Positions 29,711-43,338 of a stretch of 64,000 nucleotides of DNA are shown here, in pieces; position 1 is the stretch's first letter; each line of letters begins with the position of its first letter. The stretch spans positions 21,608,203-21,672,202 of the forward strand of contig JABAKD010000023.1 of NCBI GenBank assembly GCA_012845835.1, in the 5' to 3' direction. Below the pieces are notes generated by a model. The model did no database searches. It was not told the DNA's origin and saw only the letters and a program-made list of their open reading frames with translations. This stretch comes from Undaria pinnatifida (Eukaryota > Sar > Phaeophyceae > Laminariales > Alariaceae). The position numbers were made by a program, and so were the translations under genes.

Positions 29711-32700
29711 TTGGCGACGTCGTAGCAGTGAACGTGTCGACCTTGGGCTTCGTGACCTTCTCCCCGGTGCTCTTCTCTCCCCAAGGCAAGCTCTTTTCGG
29801 CTTGCACAGCTTTGCATTTTACTTTTCCCGTTTTTTTTAGGTAGCTTTTCTTTATTTATTTTTTTTCCTCTCGTCTTTTAACATACCAGGTACTCCCTTT
29901 CCTCCAGTAGCGAACTTGGTTATCTATTTGCCTCCCTTTTTATATCGAACCTCCGTGTATCAACCACGTACGAACTGCACCTGGCAGCACATAGATAGGT
30001 CATATACTAAAGACTCGAGTACAAGCAGTTGGGTGCCGTAGGCAGACGTCTCGCCCCCCCCCCCCCCCCTCGTAGGTAGGTATAGCACCGACCGGTATTG
30101 CGCCGGTATTGTGCTACAAACGATCTCCTTTGTTCCCTTTGCTTCGCACCAAGCGTATAGTACATCGTCAATACATACAAGTCCTCCGGTACGGGATATC
30201 TCTGGACGTTTTCGTGTCACCGTACTCCTGCTGTTGTAGTAGTACGTCGTCACCCCAAAAGCGCTATACCATCCCCAAAATACACTTGTATGTACAAGAA
30301 CGACCCAATCCCTGCGACCCCACAAGGACCACGTAACAAAAGGAGAGCTCTCTGTTGTGTTCTCCACTGATTGAGGTATAGGCCCTCATTTGCAGGAGAT
30401 AGACACAAGTGCCAGGGAGGTACCACGCCCGCTTTTCGTAATTATCGTTTCTTTTCTTTTTCTTTTTTCTGCCCGCATACTTAGCCGGTGGTGTCATTTT
30501 TACGGCGTGTGATTGGCATCGGGTACGACGTATTAGTAATATTTTTGCTTGCGTACCTTTGGTGAGACAGCGGCTCATAGATAATTTGCGTACCTCGTAC
30601 ACAGCACAAGAAGTGGTACGTACACACGTATGGGTTGACACGTACCTTTCGGGCGTGGCACACCCCCATAATCGTAGCATACCTACCCCCCCCACCAGGT
30701 ACGGAGTTGTACCGAGTCTGACTCCCAGGGTTTTAGGCCTGTATGCACGGTTGCGTCTTGTCCTGATACTCCCGGTAGTACCCCGTTTCCACCGCCATCC
30801 CAAAGTCGTTTTGGTTTGCCCCTGGTTTGTTTGTTCTTTTGTTTTGATGCATTTCCCTTGTTTGCTTTATTGATAGCTACTTTGTTTTCTTGTTTCTTGC
30901 ATGGTTAACAAGCACGTACGAGTAACTGCTGCTTAAATTTGTCATGGGGAATTTCTACTTGTACTGTTTGTTTGTTTTTTCCTCGTGCAAACTTTCGTTT
31001 GTTTTTATACACTGGTGGTGTCGCACGTACCATCTCTCCACTTAAAGACATATCGTACGCGGACCCTACACTGCTATGGCGAAATTACCGTTGTCCAGTG
31101 TGCATTTCTTACCAGCTTATTATGACGTACGGAGCTCTATGTTGCCGTTTATCACCATGCTGCTGTTTAGCGTACACTTCGTACATTTTGGCCATTGCAT
31201 CGCATCTACGCTGTTAAAATTTGACAAAATACTGCTGTAGTACGTGTATCTCGCCAGCCTTCTGTCATACACGGGCTTTATGCTGCCTTAATTTGTCAGG
31301 ATACTAGTGTCATATATGAATTCCCTCGGTTTTGTCTCACGCACGGCCCCCTATGCTGCTCACATCATCCGAAATGCTGCAGTAACCGTGCCTCTTACCA
31401 GTTTTGAGCCACATCTGGGCTCTATCATGCCCATATGCATCTGCTGCAAGAGCATTTTGCCAGTAAATTTGTCGTGCCCGAGCTCTACGCTGTCTAATAA
31501 TATTGGATTATTCCCCCCCCCCCGCGTTCGGCCAGCTTTTTACGCCATAACAAAAGCAAGCTATACGCTAACATTTTTCATTTTTTGGCGACAAAAAGCA
31601 TCAAAGTCCCTCGCATCTGCCCCTCTCGTATGATGAAGTGGAGTAGACGCTGCTCAGATTTGCCCAATTATTGTCACCCGACCGAGTTTACTTTTCCCCG
31701 TTTCTGGTGATATAGGGTAGATGATGCCCCAATTTCAACGCATTTTCCGCTTCAATTTTACGATAACGCAGGGTATATTCTGCTCAAAATTGTAACGTTG
31801 CTGCGCAAGCTTGAAAGTCAACATCTGTTTCTTTTTTTTTATATTTTATTTTTTTGGTTTAAAGGCATTCATTTCTGCTGTTAGTTGCTTGACAATAATT
31901 TTGCGAGCGACCACGGGAAATGCCCCCCCTCCGTTTCTATGCGGCACGTGTTGCTTTCATCATGCTGGCGCACATCTCGTCTTGCAAAAATGGTCGTGCA
32001 ACCATGATCGTCTTGTCACGAGCATCAACACGCGCTGCACATAATGTTGACTTACACAATTGACAATGATTGTGCTCTGTCACGGTGCATTATTTTTTTT
32101 TAGGGGTTTCAACCCCATAATGCGCGAACGGCGGTATTACATGCCGAACATCCCACTATATCATATTGGTGCTATTTTATAAAATCCTCTCACGGTGCAC
32201 TGTGTTCTATTTGGAAACCTCTGTGAGGGTGGAGACTAATCGTGCCACGAGCCTCGTCAATACGCTCAATACCCCACGCGTGTTTGAGCTATTTTTATGA
32301 GGCTTACGTTTTTGCTGTTACGCACCCCCGACCTGATGCAGCGTTGGAGTGACCCGAACTGTATTAGGATCGTGCCTGAGCAAAAATACGGTTGAGCAAA
32401 ACCGCACCCCGAGTGCGTCGCGCTCCGAATGCCATCTCTGTCCCTTTTTCACGAGTGTCCTACCTGTGTTACACGGAACCCCCCCCGGTATTTTTATAAA
32501 CAGTGCACCCCCGAAGTATACCGTCATTTTTAGGTCCGGATTTTTGCTTCGGAAACCTCAAACATAGCTTAGGCTATCGACGGGTACAAGAGGTACACAT
32601 ATTTTCCGTGTTGTAAGGTCTGATTTTGTTTTGTTTTCGACTGGATAACTCGGTGGTTCTAACCATCTCCCGAGCACCACGCTCCTCCCCCGGGAATATC

Positions 32701-33190
32701 TACAATCATCCATCACCCTCCGGTCTTCTTGGTGACGTTCGAAAACTACTGGTACTGCATCCTACCCCTCTACTCCGGTGCGTGCGATACCTTCCTATCC
32801 ATTCCGGACCAACATGGATCCCCCCCCAACCTTTGCGGTAAGTCCCGCACCAACCAGGACCCAACCCCTAAACCCTCGCAATGAACAGTGAGCTTCGCGT
32901 TTTTCTCCTGCTGTAGCCATGGGTGGTACAGTAGCAGTGAAGGACCTTGTCATTCTGTTCCAATAAAATCGAAATAATGCCCGGAGCGCATTTTTGCGGC
33001 CAGGGTCGTTGACGGTATTTCCACCGCCGCCACTGAACCCGACCCATTTCAGTCAAACCGGATCTCTCGACGTTTGGTACGGCCACCTTACACGCCGAGA
33101 CTAGGAGGACGAATCCCTCTACGGGAGACGCCCACCTGATGCGACTGCGATTTTTGTTTAGCGCCTGAGGGAAAGAGGTTATTTTTTTCC
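29711..33190 (+). other. LARD interior, left segment
   Basis: No gene recognised. Poly-C runs lie at 30054-30069 and 31506-31516. Frames up to 179 codons (minus 30264-30803) lack known motifs. Repeated short pieces such as GTACGT/ACGTACC are frequent but do not form an obvious array. Confidence 0.45.
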
Positions 33191-36100
33191 CGTGGGGGAG
33201 CACAACAACGCCGCAAGTACAGCGACGACTAACACAGCGTGTATCGCCGAAGCGGCACTCATCAGGCCAGTGCCGCGGTGGTTACCGAATATCATGCCAC
33301 CGCGACTGCAGCCCTTTGTGCCCCGCCCCCCCCGTCTGAGCCACGACTACCGTCCCAACCGACACGTTGCTGCTCACATCCCAACCCCGGCTCCCATAGC
33401 CGCCCACCCCACGCGGCCGCGTCTATCACCACAACGGTTCAAAATCGCCCGCTCATCACCGCGCTTAAGCCCCTGCGCCCAATCGCCCCTGCTTTTGTTT
33501 GCTGGTACTTGCTCACAACTGCATCCGGCGCGCCCACGGTCTCGACCGGGCGGCACCCAAAGACACCCCAGTCTGCGGTAAAATATTGTTTCGGTTATCG
33601 GCCACGTCGTACCTACCCAACTACGACTCATGTCAACATCGTTAGACGCTCTGTCTGCGGTAATCTGCGGGTTCGGTCTATTTCCTTGAAATTCCGACCC
33701 CCCTCCCGCCGCTACTAAAGTTGTCGAAACGGCCACAGAACCGCCAAACCAACTTTGTGGCTGCATTGCCCGACACGCTCCCAAGCCCCAGCACCCACCT
33801 CCCGTAAACCCACGGCTTGAAAACGCCGCACACGCCCTCCGCAACCAGCCCCCAAAAACGCCGCACGCACCCCCCCGCATCACCTACCGCTCGGGTCAAG
33901 ACCACCGTTCTTCTCCGACCACCACCTACGACACCTTTCTTCTCCGCCTACCACCTACATCACCGATATTGACCGTTGTAACAGCGACAGCAAGGTCGCC
34001 CAACGACGCAGACGCCATCCTATCCGTAGTGGCCGCGACGGCGGTCGCGACCACCCGAATTGTGACGCCCATGACGCCTGCGTCTGTCTCAAGAACCGCA
34101 AAAAGTGGTGGCTCGCAACCACCACATATTGCGATACGGGACACAACCTACGACGAGCATCATTGTCAACTACCTGGCCATCGAGTACCACTCCGCTGGC
34201 TTTCGGGCGTTCTCCCTGACGTCTGCATCGTGCCGGCGGCACTCTCCCACTGTAGCAACACCGCTACGCCTCTGGTGCGCTCAACCCAGGTATGGGCATA
34301 CTTCAGGATGTTGGTTTTTACTTTAGGTATTTACGGAAACGTGCGGACCATACACCCGGCGCCATCACCCGGCAATAACCAGCGACAACCAACGCCGCTC
34401 GTTGTAAATGCCGTGGCAACTATTTTTTGGGTCGAAAGCGCCATGATCGCCTTTCTTCCGCGGGCAACTACTGCGACAACGACGACAACATCGGCAGCAA
34501 CAGCGTGGCCGGCCGATACCCATTGCGGCAAAAATCCATGGACGCTACACGCTGGTCAACCGATACAGCACTACCAGCACCAGGCCATCTAATTGCGGGA
34601 CGAGGTTCCAGCTTCAACTTTACAAGAACGAGCTCCACCGACGCCCCCGCCCCCCAACAATCTACCTCCCCCGCCCAGCCCCATACATGCGATATCGCTT
34701 GTCCAAGCCTGATCCCCTTGTTCTAGCGATGGTCTTGAGGTGTGGGTACGAGGAGGCCAAGACGTCGAGCCCTACTGGGATGCTCCACTCGACGCCTTCC
34801 ACCGATGAGCAACGCTACTTGCCGAAGACCACGGCAACCAGCGGTTCCGGACTACAGCACGAAACTCCTGCTTCCAACTCCGGGCCATCGCATCCTGAGC
34901 CCGCCTCGCCTATTAATCGGCGGCTCCACCCGCGCTCGTCCTAGGACGTGCGCGTTTTTCAGTGACAACGTTGGGACCGCGAACGACGGATTCCCACTCG
35001 CTGCCACGGTGTTGACAGCACCACTGCCCCTGGGCCCAAGGGACAGTCCCGTCATGACGACGGAAGACTCGCGATCATAGTTGACCAGGACATGCCCTGA
35101 GCCCCCTGCCCCGTCTTCCCCGCAACCCTCGTGGATTGCGTGGACACGGACCACAGGTGCGGCATTTCCTAGCGAGTTCTATCCTGCTCATCCAACGCCG
35201 CTTGGAGACAGGACCCCCAGGGTATCTTCGCCCCGCTCCTTTAAACGCAATCCACGGAGACCCTCCCAGAGCCTCGGTGATACAATACCGAGACTCCCTT
35301 TGCGATCACGTTAACCCAGCCGCGCATGTTCTCTAGATCAGCCAGCTGCACCCTCGCCATCGCCACGCGACAGTCTTACAGACAGCCGCAACTGACCACT
35401 GCTTGGCGGCTCACCGCAGCCAGCCTACACCGAACTACCTCTTCTGGGATGTTCAACCTTTAGCAGTGCCACCCTTCTGGATTCTTCTTCTACGGTTTTT
35501 TCATATCACCGTGTGGAGTAGTTTCCGACATCGCCCGATACCGACATTTTGAGCGACACCACGACCCCTCAGCTTTCCCGGCTTCGACCAAGTATCGGAA
35601 CGGTTCCTACGACAGCCATGGACATTGGTTCCGAGGTCAACAAACGCCGGAGCTCCTTCATTACCTACCTGGGACAATGGTTCCGAGGCCGACAAACGCC
35701 GGAAATTACTCCCGTACCACCACCCATCGACCCTCGTCATCCACCACCGCCCTCCCAGTTCGTATCTCTAGCTTCGGCAACGATACACCCGAGACTGGCA
35801 ATCCCATCCATAGGCAGAAGCAATAACCGCTTTATTCGGTTGGCAGCCGCCTTTTTCCCATAACCCGCCGCGTTGCAAACGAGTCATCCCTTTCCGGTCT
35901 CGGCATTTCTCACCGAACCCTCCTCCTACCGACCTCGTTCCGACCCTTTCCATCGCGACAGAACAACTCTGCCGCCCCCCCCCCTTCAACGCGACCGGTT
36001 TCCACGGAACACCTCTGTCCCGGCCCCCTCCATCACCACCGTGGCGCACCTGCCGAATCCCCCAAGCCGTTCTCCACCCCGACGTGTTACCGCAGAGTCG

Positions 36101-36699
36101 CCCTGCTCCGGTTTCCGCCGACCATCTGGAGGAAGCAACCGCCCTTCTCCTCACGGTCTGGTTAGTTCTCACTTCGACAAACGTTGGACCCCCTACCGCC
36201 CCCCTTTTCACGGCTACCCTGACCCAAACCATCCCACCTATACCAGGCCTACAACGGTACCTCCCGGCCAGCTTTTCCGTTAGCCCACCAGCGTGCCCTG
36301 GTTCCCCCAACCACAACAAACCCGCGGTTTATCGCTCCCGACCCAGCTCTTTAGCTACTCCTTCATTAACCGGATCCTTGCCACCAACGGCCCTTCAGCT
36401 TTCCTCCACGACACAACCACGGACGACCCCGACTGATTCTGCTTCCGTTGCCAGTGAACACCGAACAGTTCCCTTCCAACCCAACGGTCGCGAATCCCCA
36501 TCCGACACCAATACCGCCACCCCCCCTTTTGCCTCAACAACCCTGTAGGTTCACCACCTGAACCTAGGCAACCCCTACCCGTCCCTGAAGGCATATCTGT
36601 GACGCCACTGTCGCCACCCCCCCCCTACCCTAACATTCCTATAGGTTTACCATCTGAACCTGTGGTTTTGTTCCTTTCCGGTTATGACCTCTCCGAGCC

Positions 36700-37185
36700 G
36701 AGCATCGGCTTGGGTGGGCTCGTTCCCCCGTCCCTCCCAACCCACCACTACATCCCGCCGCTCCCATCTTCTGAGTTGGAGCTAATTTTTTTTTTTTCCG
36801 GGTATGAGCGTTTCGAACCGACTATCGGTTTGGGTGGGCTCGCTACCTCTCCTCTACGACCCACCTCTACCATTCCACCGCCCTCTTTTTCCGAGTTTGT
36901 TATTTTTTTTAGCCTCGGGCTCATGAACCTCCCGAGCCTGGTACGTATGGGACCTTTTTAGCCAGAAATCGGGCCCTTCCACGGCCTCTCCGCTGCCCAC
37001 GTCGACCGATGCGAGCATTCCATCCCGGGTATCGTTTTGGGTGGGCTAGTTCCCCCTCCCTTTCGACCCACCATCACTATCCGCCCCCATCCACCGGCGA
37101 CGCGCAAACCGTGCACCCTTCCTGTTAGGCATTGACTTGGGTGGGCTCAAACCCCCTCCCTCCTGCCCCATGCACCACGTTTCGC
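36700..37185 (+). repeat. Tandem repeat, four diverged units of 110-190 bp
   Basis: The motif TTGGGTGGGCTCGTTCCCCC followed by CCC..CCCACCA recurs near 36708, 36828, 37027 and 37137. Units also share an upstream CCGAGC/TATCGG segment. Confidence 0.65.
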
Positions 37186-37574
37186 TGGAAATACTTTCGG
37201 CAAACTCACCGTTGCGGACCATACCAAAACAATCCGTCGACCCCTTCTCCGCGCCAAAACCTCCGTCGGGTCTATTTCGGCCCATTACATCGCCTCCGGT
37301 TCGCTAGCCAGCTCCGAGAAAGGTGCCGAGGACGCTGGCGCTCCTCCTGGATCGGCTTTCAGGCCGTCCTTCGTTCTCCCCAGCGCCCACCATTGGCGCA
37401 TCTCTTTTTGGCCATCCTCATCCTTCGTCGGACCATTATTTTCCCGGAGCCGTCACCGCTCCACAGCCGCCGCTGAAAACTGTGGACTGCCCTTCCGACT
37501 ACGGTTTTTCTCGCCAGTACCTGTGGCTACACTCCCAAGATCATCGACACCCCCCCCACTGCCGCGCGAACACC

Positions 37575-38045
37575 GCGACCAGAGCTCCATCGTCATCTGA
37601 GCTCCGTCGTCACCTGAGCTTTGCCACCAGAGCTCCATCGTCACGTGAGTTTCGTCGTCGCCTGAGCTTAGCCACCAGAGCTCCATTGTCACCTGAACTT
37701 CGCCGTCACCTGAGCTTCGCGACCAGACCTCCACGTTCACCGGGGTTCCACCTTTCACCAGAGCTTCGACGTCACCTGAGCTTCGCCGTCACCTGAGCTT
37801 CGAGACCAGAGCTCCACGCTCACCGGAGTTCCACCTTTCACCAGAGCTACGTCGTCACCCGAGCTTCAAGCCCAGAAATCCACCTTTTCCAGAGCTCCAT
37901 TTTCGATAGAGCTTCGTCGTCACCTGTACTTCGCGACCGCAGCTCCTCCTGCACGGAGATCCGTCGTCACCTGTCGTCACCTGAGCTTCGCGACCAGAGC
38001 TCCACCTTCGTCAGAGCTTCGCCTTCCACCTGAGCTTCACCGCCG
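37575..38045 (+). repeat. Minisatellite with GAGCTCCATCGTCACCT core
   Basis: At least a dozen copies of a 21-24-bp core (AGAGCTCCATCGTCACCTGAGCTTCG and variants), arranged in higher-order units of about 48-72 bp containing CGACCAGAGCTCCAC. Read in frame it gives SPELRRHLSFATRAP repeats, but no start, domain or splice context supports a protein. Confidence 0.75.
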
Positions 38046-38084
38046 TCTTCCGCGACTTCTTCATTCGATGTCTGTCTCCTTCAA

Positions 38085-38400
38085 GCCACTACCAACGTCA
38101 AGGCAACCTTTCTTCTTTTGGCCACTACCGCCGGCCCCGACGTCGTCGCCACCATTTACTCCGACAATCTGGGAATTATTTCACCGACTTCTGCAGCCAT
38201 GCACCGATGGGCCTGCCGCTTCAAACCGCTACCAGCGGCGAGGCGCCCTCTCCCTGGCCACTACCACCGACTCCGGCGTCATCGCATCGTCAGTGCCGAC
38301 CAGCGGGGACATATTTCGCCGACTCCTGCAGCCACCGCGCCGGTAGGTTTGCTCCTTCAGTCCGCTACTAACCGCCCCGGCGTCACAGCCACCGCCGGCT
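38085..38400 (+). repeat. Tandem repeat of about 128 bp, 2.5 units
   Basis: Units share CTTCAAACCGCTACCA, GGCCACTACCACCGACTCCGGCGTC, CCGACC..GGGGACATATTTCGCCGACTCCTGCAGCCA. The third unit is partial. Confidence 0.65.
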
Positions 38401-38589
38401 ACTTCGGGTCTTCTCTACCGCCTATTCCGACAACCACGCCGTTATCCTCGCCGCGTACAAAGCGAACTCCACCACCGCGAGAACCGCAGGCATCTCCACA
38501 GGACCACCTCAAAGGACTACTACAGCGTCAACGCTCGCGCCTACATGTACGCTGCGGAACACGCACATTCCACCACCGCGTACGCTATC

Positions 38590-38815
38590 CGCCACCGTCT
38601 TCAACCTACCATATTGAGCTACTACAGCCTCGTCTTCTTCCGTCACAAGAGCTTCTACCGTATCTTCCGCGAACACCCCACCCTCACTGGTTCGTGCTCG
38701 GAGCTCTTCAACGCGTTTTACTGGACCGTCATCCGTCTCCAGCGCTCCTACCACATCTTCCGCGAACACCACGACGTCACTGTCTCGCGATCGGAGCGCT
38801 GCAGCACACCCTAGT
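38590..38815 (+). repeat. Tandem repeat of about 120 bp, two units
   Basis: Shared: CTTCTACCGTATCTTCCGCGAACACC/CTCCTACCACATCTTCCGCGAACACC followed by CGTCACTG and a TCGGAGC segment. Confidence 0.55.
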
Positions 38816-39124
38816 ACGACCACCAGCCGCGTTCCATCGGATCTTTCTTCAAACCCTACACCACCCGGTTTCAGGATCAACCTACGGCGTCTCTACTGCA
38901 TATCTTCGCGGAGCACCATCTACGGACCGGCGTGCCTACAACGCCACGCGACAGGGATATCTGCAGCCAGGGTATTATCGCGTTGAGTCGCACTTACCCG
39001 TTTGTCTTGTTGTCCCTCCCCCTTACCATGTTTCTTGAGTTCCTTCTTGAGTTTTTTTTTCATGGGATTTGTTTTGTGCGCATTGGCTTCTTGATTTTCT
39101 CTTTTGGGTTTGATTTTGTTGTTC

Positions 39125-39295
39125 AGTTAGTTTCAAGGTGCCCCTTCTTTGCCTTGACTCTTCGGGTAGTCACACTTTTGAACAGCACATATGTTCGCGT
39201 GCTTGTGTCGGTGTGATACCCTGACTTTTCGGGCTGTTCCACTTTTGACGAGCACATATGTTTGCGTGCTTGCGTCGGTGTGCTACCCTGGCCTT
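39125..39295 (+). repeat. Tandem repeat of about 68-75 bp, two units
   Basis: CACTTTTGA.CAGCACATATGTTCGCGTGCTTGTGTCGGTGTG is repeated with few changes (about 39172 and 39240). The boundary between C-rich and T-rich LARD interior lies just before this. Confidence 0.65.
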
Positions 39296-39579
39296 CCAGC
39301 CACTGATTTAGCTGGCCCCATTTTCGTAACCAGGCCGAAAAGTTTTGGTGGTTCTGTCTTCCTGTTTGCGCCGGTTTAACCTGCCCCGTTTTCGTAACTT
39401 GGCCCAAACCTGCCGTGTTTTCGTTTCCTCTCGTCGGTTTAGCGTACCCTTGTTTCGCTGTCCGCGAATCCGCTGTAGTATTTTTTTTTCGTTGGCCTTC
39501 CCCTTGATTTCTGCAATACGTACGAAATAGGTGCATATTGGGCATCGTATATGTCTCCAAAACCGCTGTGGCATGCCCA

Positions 39580-39830
39580 TCTTGGCTCTTCCGCTTTTTG
39601 CACTACGTACGTCATTGGTACTTAATGAGGCGTCATATTTGGCTTCTTACCGCTTTGGCATATATGTCTTAGCCCTTCCCCAAACATTTGCACTCCGTAC
39701 GTCATAGGTGCTTATTGAGGCGTCGTATTTGTTCTGTTACCACTGTGGTATACGTGGTATGTGCTCTGGCCCTTCCTCTATTTTTTGCACTGCGCACGCC
39801 GTAGGTGCTTATTGAGGCGTGTTGTCCCCC
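39580..39830 (+). repeat. Tandem repeat of about 105-115 bp, three units
   Basis: TTTTTGCACTACGTACGTCATTGGTACTTAATGAGGCGTC and variants at about 39593, 39687 and 39783, each preceded by GCCCTTCC/GCTCTTCC. Confidence 0.65.
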
Positions 39831-42800
39831 TTGTTTGCGTCATATCGCCCTGCACAAGTCCCCTCTTCTCGATTGGAGATCCAAGTGCTTTCGCGTATGT
39901 TTTCCCCGATTTTTCGTCGCTTAGTTTCGAGTAGGAATGGCTCTATAGTAGGCCACATTTTCAGAGTTTCACGACATCAACTGCTAGTATTTTCGGGTCC
40001 GTCGTTTGTTCGCGACCCCCCCCCCCCTCTAGGCTTCTTTATAGTATCAACCCCCGAAGCCATGGTAGTTTCGCTAGGTCCTTATTAGCCTGAACTTCGC
40101 TTGCACGCTGTGCATGCGCCCCGCTAGCATTTTTAGAATTGTACGTGGTTTGCCCCCTCCCTCTGTCCGGCTTACGGTATCAGCCCGCGACATCGTAATA
40201 GTTTCGCCTGATTCCTTCTCAGCCGAGATATCGTCTGCACCGTGTGCGTGCTCTTTCGCAGAGTTTCTGAGCCCTCCGTTGTGTTCAGACCCCGTTTTTA
40301 CCGCCCTCACGGTATGAGTTGAAATTAATATCGTGTTAGCATGGTTTTTCTATCTTGGTTTCCCCCCCCCCTGCACTATGTGCCGGATAAGAACGTACAC
40401 CCCCTCCTCTCTGCAGTGTGTGCGTTTTCGGAACGTATTTCCTCCCGACTCTGGCGTTGGTGAATTTTCGGAACCGATACCTTCCGCTTTCGCGTCCATG
40501 CAACGCGGGTATTATTTGATTTTTTTTTCTTGTTATTTCTTGTCACGCTTGCTCCTTAGTGGTTATCGCTGTGCGCAGTTAGCGGCCGACCGTAGTAGTA
40601 CTCTCTCCTTTCTTCTGGGAGTGAACGCTTAGTGCGCGTATTAGCTTTGGACCCTACTGTCTCAGTACAATTTTACCTGGTAGTTACCAGTATCGTCAGT
40701 GTTATCGCCTTGTGGCCCCCCAAAGTATCCCCTTTCAGTCTCAGTATCATTGAGCCCCCAACAACGTTTGAACGTAGTAGTATGCCTTCTGTCTTATTTG
40801 CCGCGTTCAAAGTATGGCATTTGTTCGTTTTTTTTCAGTGATCTTCATGGGCGCTTTGATCTTGAACTTTTGCCCAAGTCGTTCCACCTTTCTACAGTAC
40901 GACGAGTGTTTGCCTTTGTAGTTTTGCTTCCGCCTTCTACCGCCGATGTAGCCTGCCCACGTTTTGTGCACAACGACGAACCATGGCGTTTCCGAACCAT
41001 GTTGAGGTTTTCTATCGTGTCGTTTCCACCTCGCCTTATGCGATTGGTGACAACATGGATGCTTTCCGCGTTATTTCTCTTCGTTTTTCGCGAGGCATTA
41101 CCTCCTTTCTTGTTGTTGCTGTTGGACTTCTCCTTGCCCCTTGGCATACGTCCCTTTCGTTGTTGGACCTTTCTTTGTTCTTGCCGTACTTCTTCCCACG
41201 ACTGACGTCGCTGCACTTTAGCCTCAGCCACTTGGTATTACGGCATTTCAGCTATTGCTACTGTCTATGGTCCCATGTTGTCGACCACTGGCTTCACATT
41301 GAGAGCCCCCCTTAGGTTCCATATTAGCGGTCCCGTGCTGACTCTTCAGCCCATCTGTCGGTTCTCTTTGGCCTCTGCCTTTTGTTTGGTCGTACCTGCC
41401 GCCAAGAGCCCCTTGCTGTCGGGCTCCGTTCTTGCTTCGTAGCCAGCGGATCTATTCCCCTGGACCAATATTTCTTACCTTTTTCTCTCGGCACCGCTGC
41501 CCCTACGGTCCAACGACACTGACCCCCGTCCTGGCTTTGCAGCCAACAGGTCTTGTTTCTCTCGACCTCTTTTTCTTGATTCTTTTCGGCATACCTGCCC
41601 ATAGGGTTCAACTACACCGGCCTTAATCATGGGTTTACAGCCCGTCCTGACTGTGCAGTCCACAGGCCCTCCCCTCTTGGCCCCCGTTTTGCTCTTGGCT
41701 TGTTGGCGTACTTGTCGCATCGGGCCCACGTTTTGACTCCAGTTTGGCTTCGCAGCCCATATAGGTCGTTCCCTGTTGACCCTCTTTCGTGTTGTTTTTT
41801 TTTTTCGGCGAAATCGCTTTCGGAGGTATGCCTTCGCTGCGTACCTAGTGTTGCTCGTTTTCTGAAAGTAGCCTTTCAAGGTCCTTTGCTATGGACCCTT
41901 CTTTTTGTCAGGCTGCAGCACGTTGCTAGGACACGATTTGCCTATTTCCTGTTTTTCCGTGCATTTTTCTCGGTTACCTTTTTAGGGTTGCTCCACGTTA
42001 GCGACCCCGCGTTCCCGACGTATGGTACCCAGCTGCGGCTTTTCTTCATATTGTCTTCTCTGTTCCCTGCATTCTTTCTGGATCTAGACACTTTCAGCGC
42101 TGCTTCGAGCTGAACGAGTATCCTCTTGTTGACCCCATTTTTGGCTTGCTTTGTTATGGTTGAATAGCCTCGCTACGTTTGCTGGCATTGTTCCCATTAT
42201 TAGTTAGCCTCTCAAGGTGTCATATGTCGACTCTCTTTCTGGCTTCCGATAGTGCCTTCCGTCTTTCTGGTGTCTACGTTTCAGTTTTGTCCTTGTTTGC
42301 GTATAGCTTTGGCTAGGTGACTTCACCACATATTTCTTCCCGTTTTCATGGCACTGTACCCAGATAGCTTTCAAGGGTACTCCACTGTTGCCCCCCGGCT
42401 AAGCTTTCCGGCGTATCACACACGCCTCCAGTACCAACATTTTGGTGTTGCCTGTGCCACTGTTTAGGTATTGTATTTCACTGCGGTGTTGTCTTTCACT
42501 GCGTTTTCGCGATTTGTTTTGGTAGCCTCGGTTTCCCGTTCTACAGTTCGACCAAGGGCCTTATGCTAGCCTCCTCGGTCCCACATTACGGCCCCTATGC
42601 TTCCGTTACACATCAGCGTACTGGTTATTGATAGTTTTGCCTTTCGACCAATGGTCCCACGTCAGCCTCCCAGGTCCAACCTTGCTGACCCTGACATTAT
42701 TGTAGGCACTGTTTTTTGTTTTCTCTTGCTTCAGGCTCTTTCTCTTCTGCCTTTCGATTAATGGCCCGACGCTTGCGTACTTCTTCGCGTCTTGGTTGTT

Positions 42801-43338
42801 TCTCTTTCTCCGTCCAACCGATGGCCCCACGTCAGCTGTCAGTGTCCAACGTAGCGGACTCTGACGTTCTTTAGGCAGTGCTTCTTGATTTCTCTAGGCC
42901 TTCCGGCAAATGGACCGACCGCCCGCCCCTTCGGCATTACGCTTCAGGCCGTAAACTCGTTTGGCCTTCACAGCGTGACACGTGTTCCCTTATTCTCTTC
43001 TGACTTGGTTTCCGCGTCTATACCTTCTTCTTTGGCCCCCTTCGCATCCTTGCGCTCAGTGGCCGCGCCCTTCGTGTTATCGTAGGCCGATTGCTACTGG
43101 TATACCGTAGGTACATACCCTTTCTCGAGCTCTCACGGTTGTGAGCTCCATCATAGGGTTGTATATCTTACAATGAGGCGTTTAAGCCTCATTATTACGA
43201 GGTGTGGGGGAATCTATAGCCTCATTTTCGTTTGTTTCGAATAGCCGCATCTTCGATCCCCCTCCCAATTTTTGATGTTTTGTTGACATCATTTAATGGG
43301 CAGGTGATCTGCATCTACGACTATTCAGGGTGGGCTAA

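Larger units (their letters stand above)
33190..38950 (+). other. LARD interior, C-rich segment of successive minisatellites
   Basis: Plus strand strongly C-rich. Many plus-strand frames (e.g. 33969-34592, 35873-36283, 36084-36548, 38118-39038) read Pro/Thr/Arg-rich without stops mainly because of base composition and overlap in several phases; none shows a domain. Contains at least four separate tandem blocks listed individually. Confidence 0.5.
39000..43338 (+). other. LARD interior, T-rich right segment
   Basis: The plus strand becomes T-rich and A-poor. Diverged repeat units recur at about 41310-41760 (GGTCTTGTTTC/CAGCC.ACAGG motifs) and 42540-42860 (TTTCGACCAATGGTCCCACGTCAGCCTCC-type units of about 110 bp). 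Frames such as 40699-41205 and 41700-42113 read Phe/Leu-rich because of composition. No retroelement gene. The stretch just before the 3' LTR (CAGGGTGGGCTAA) is a weak polypurine-tract candidate. Confidence 0.45.

Noticed and set aside
29489-29817. Minus-strand ORFs of 71-93 codons repeated at 43689-43959
   Set aside because: They lie inside the two LTRs and are duplicated only because the LTRs are; no domain.
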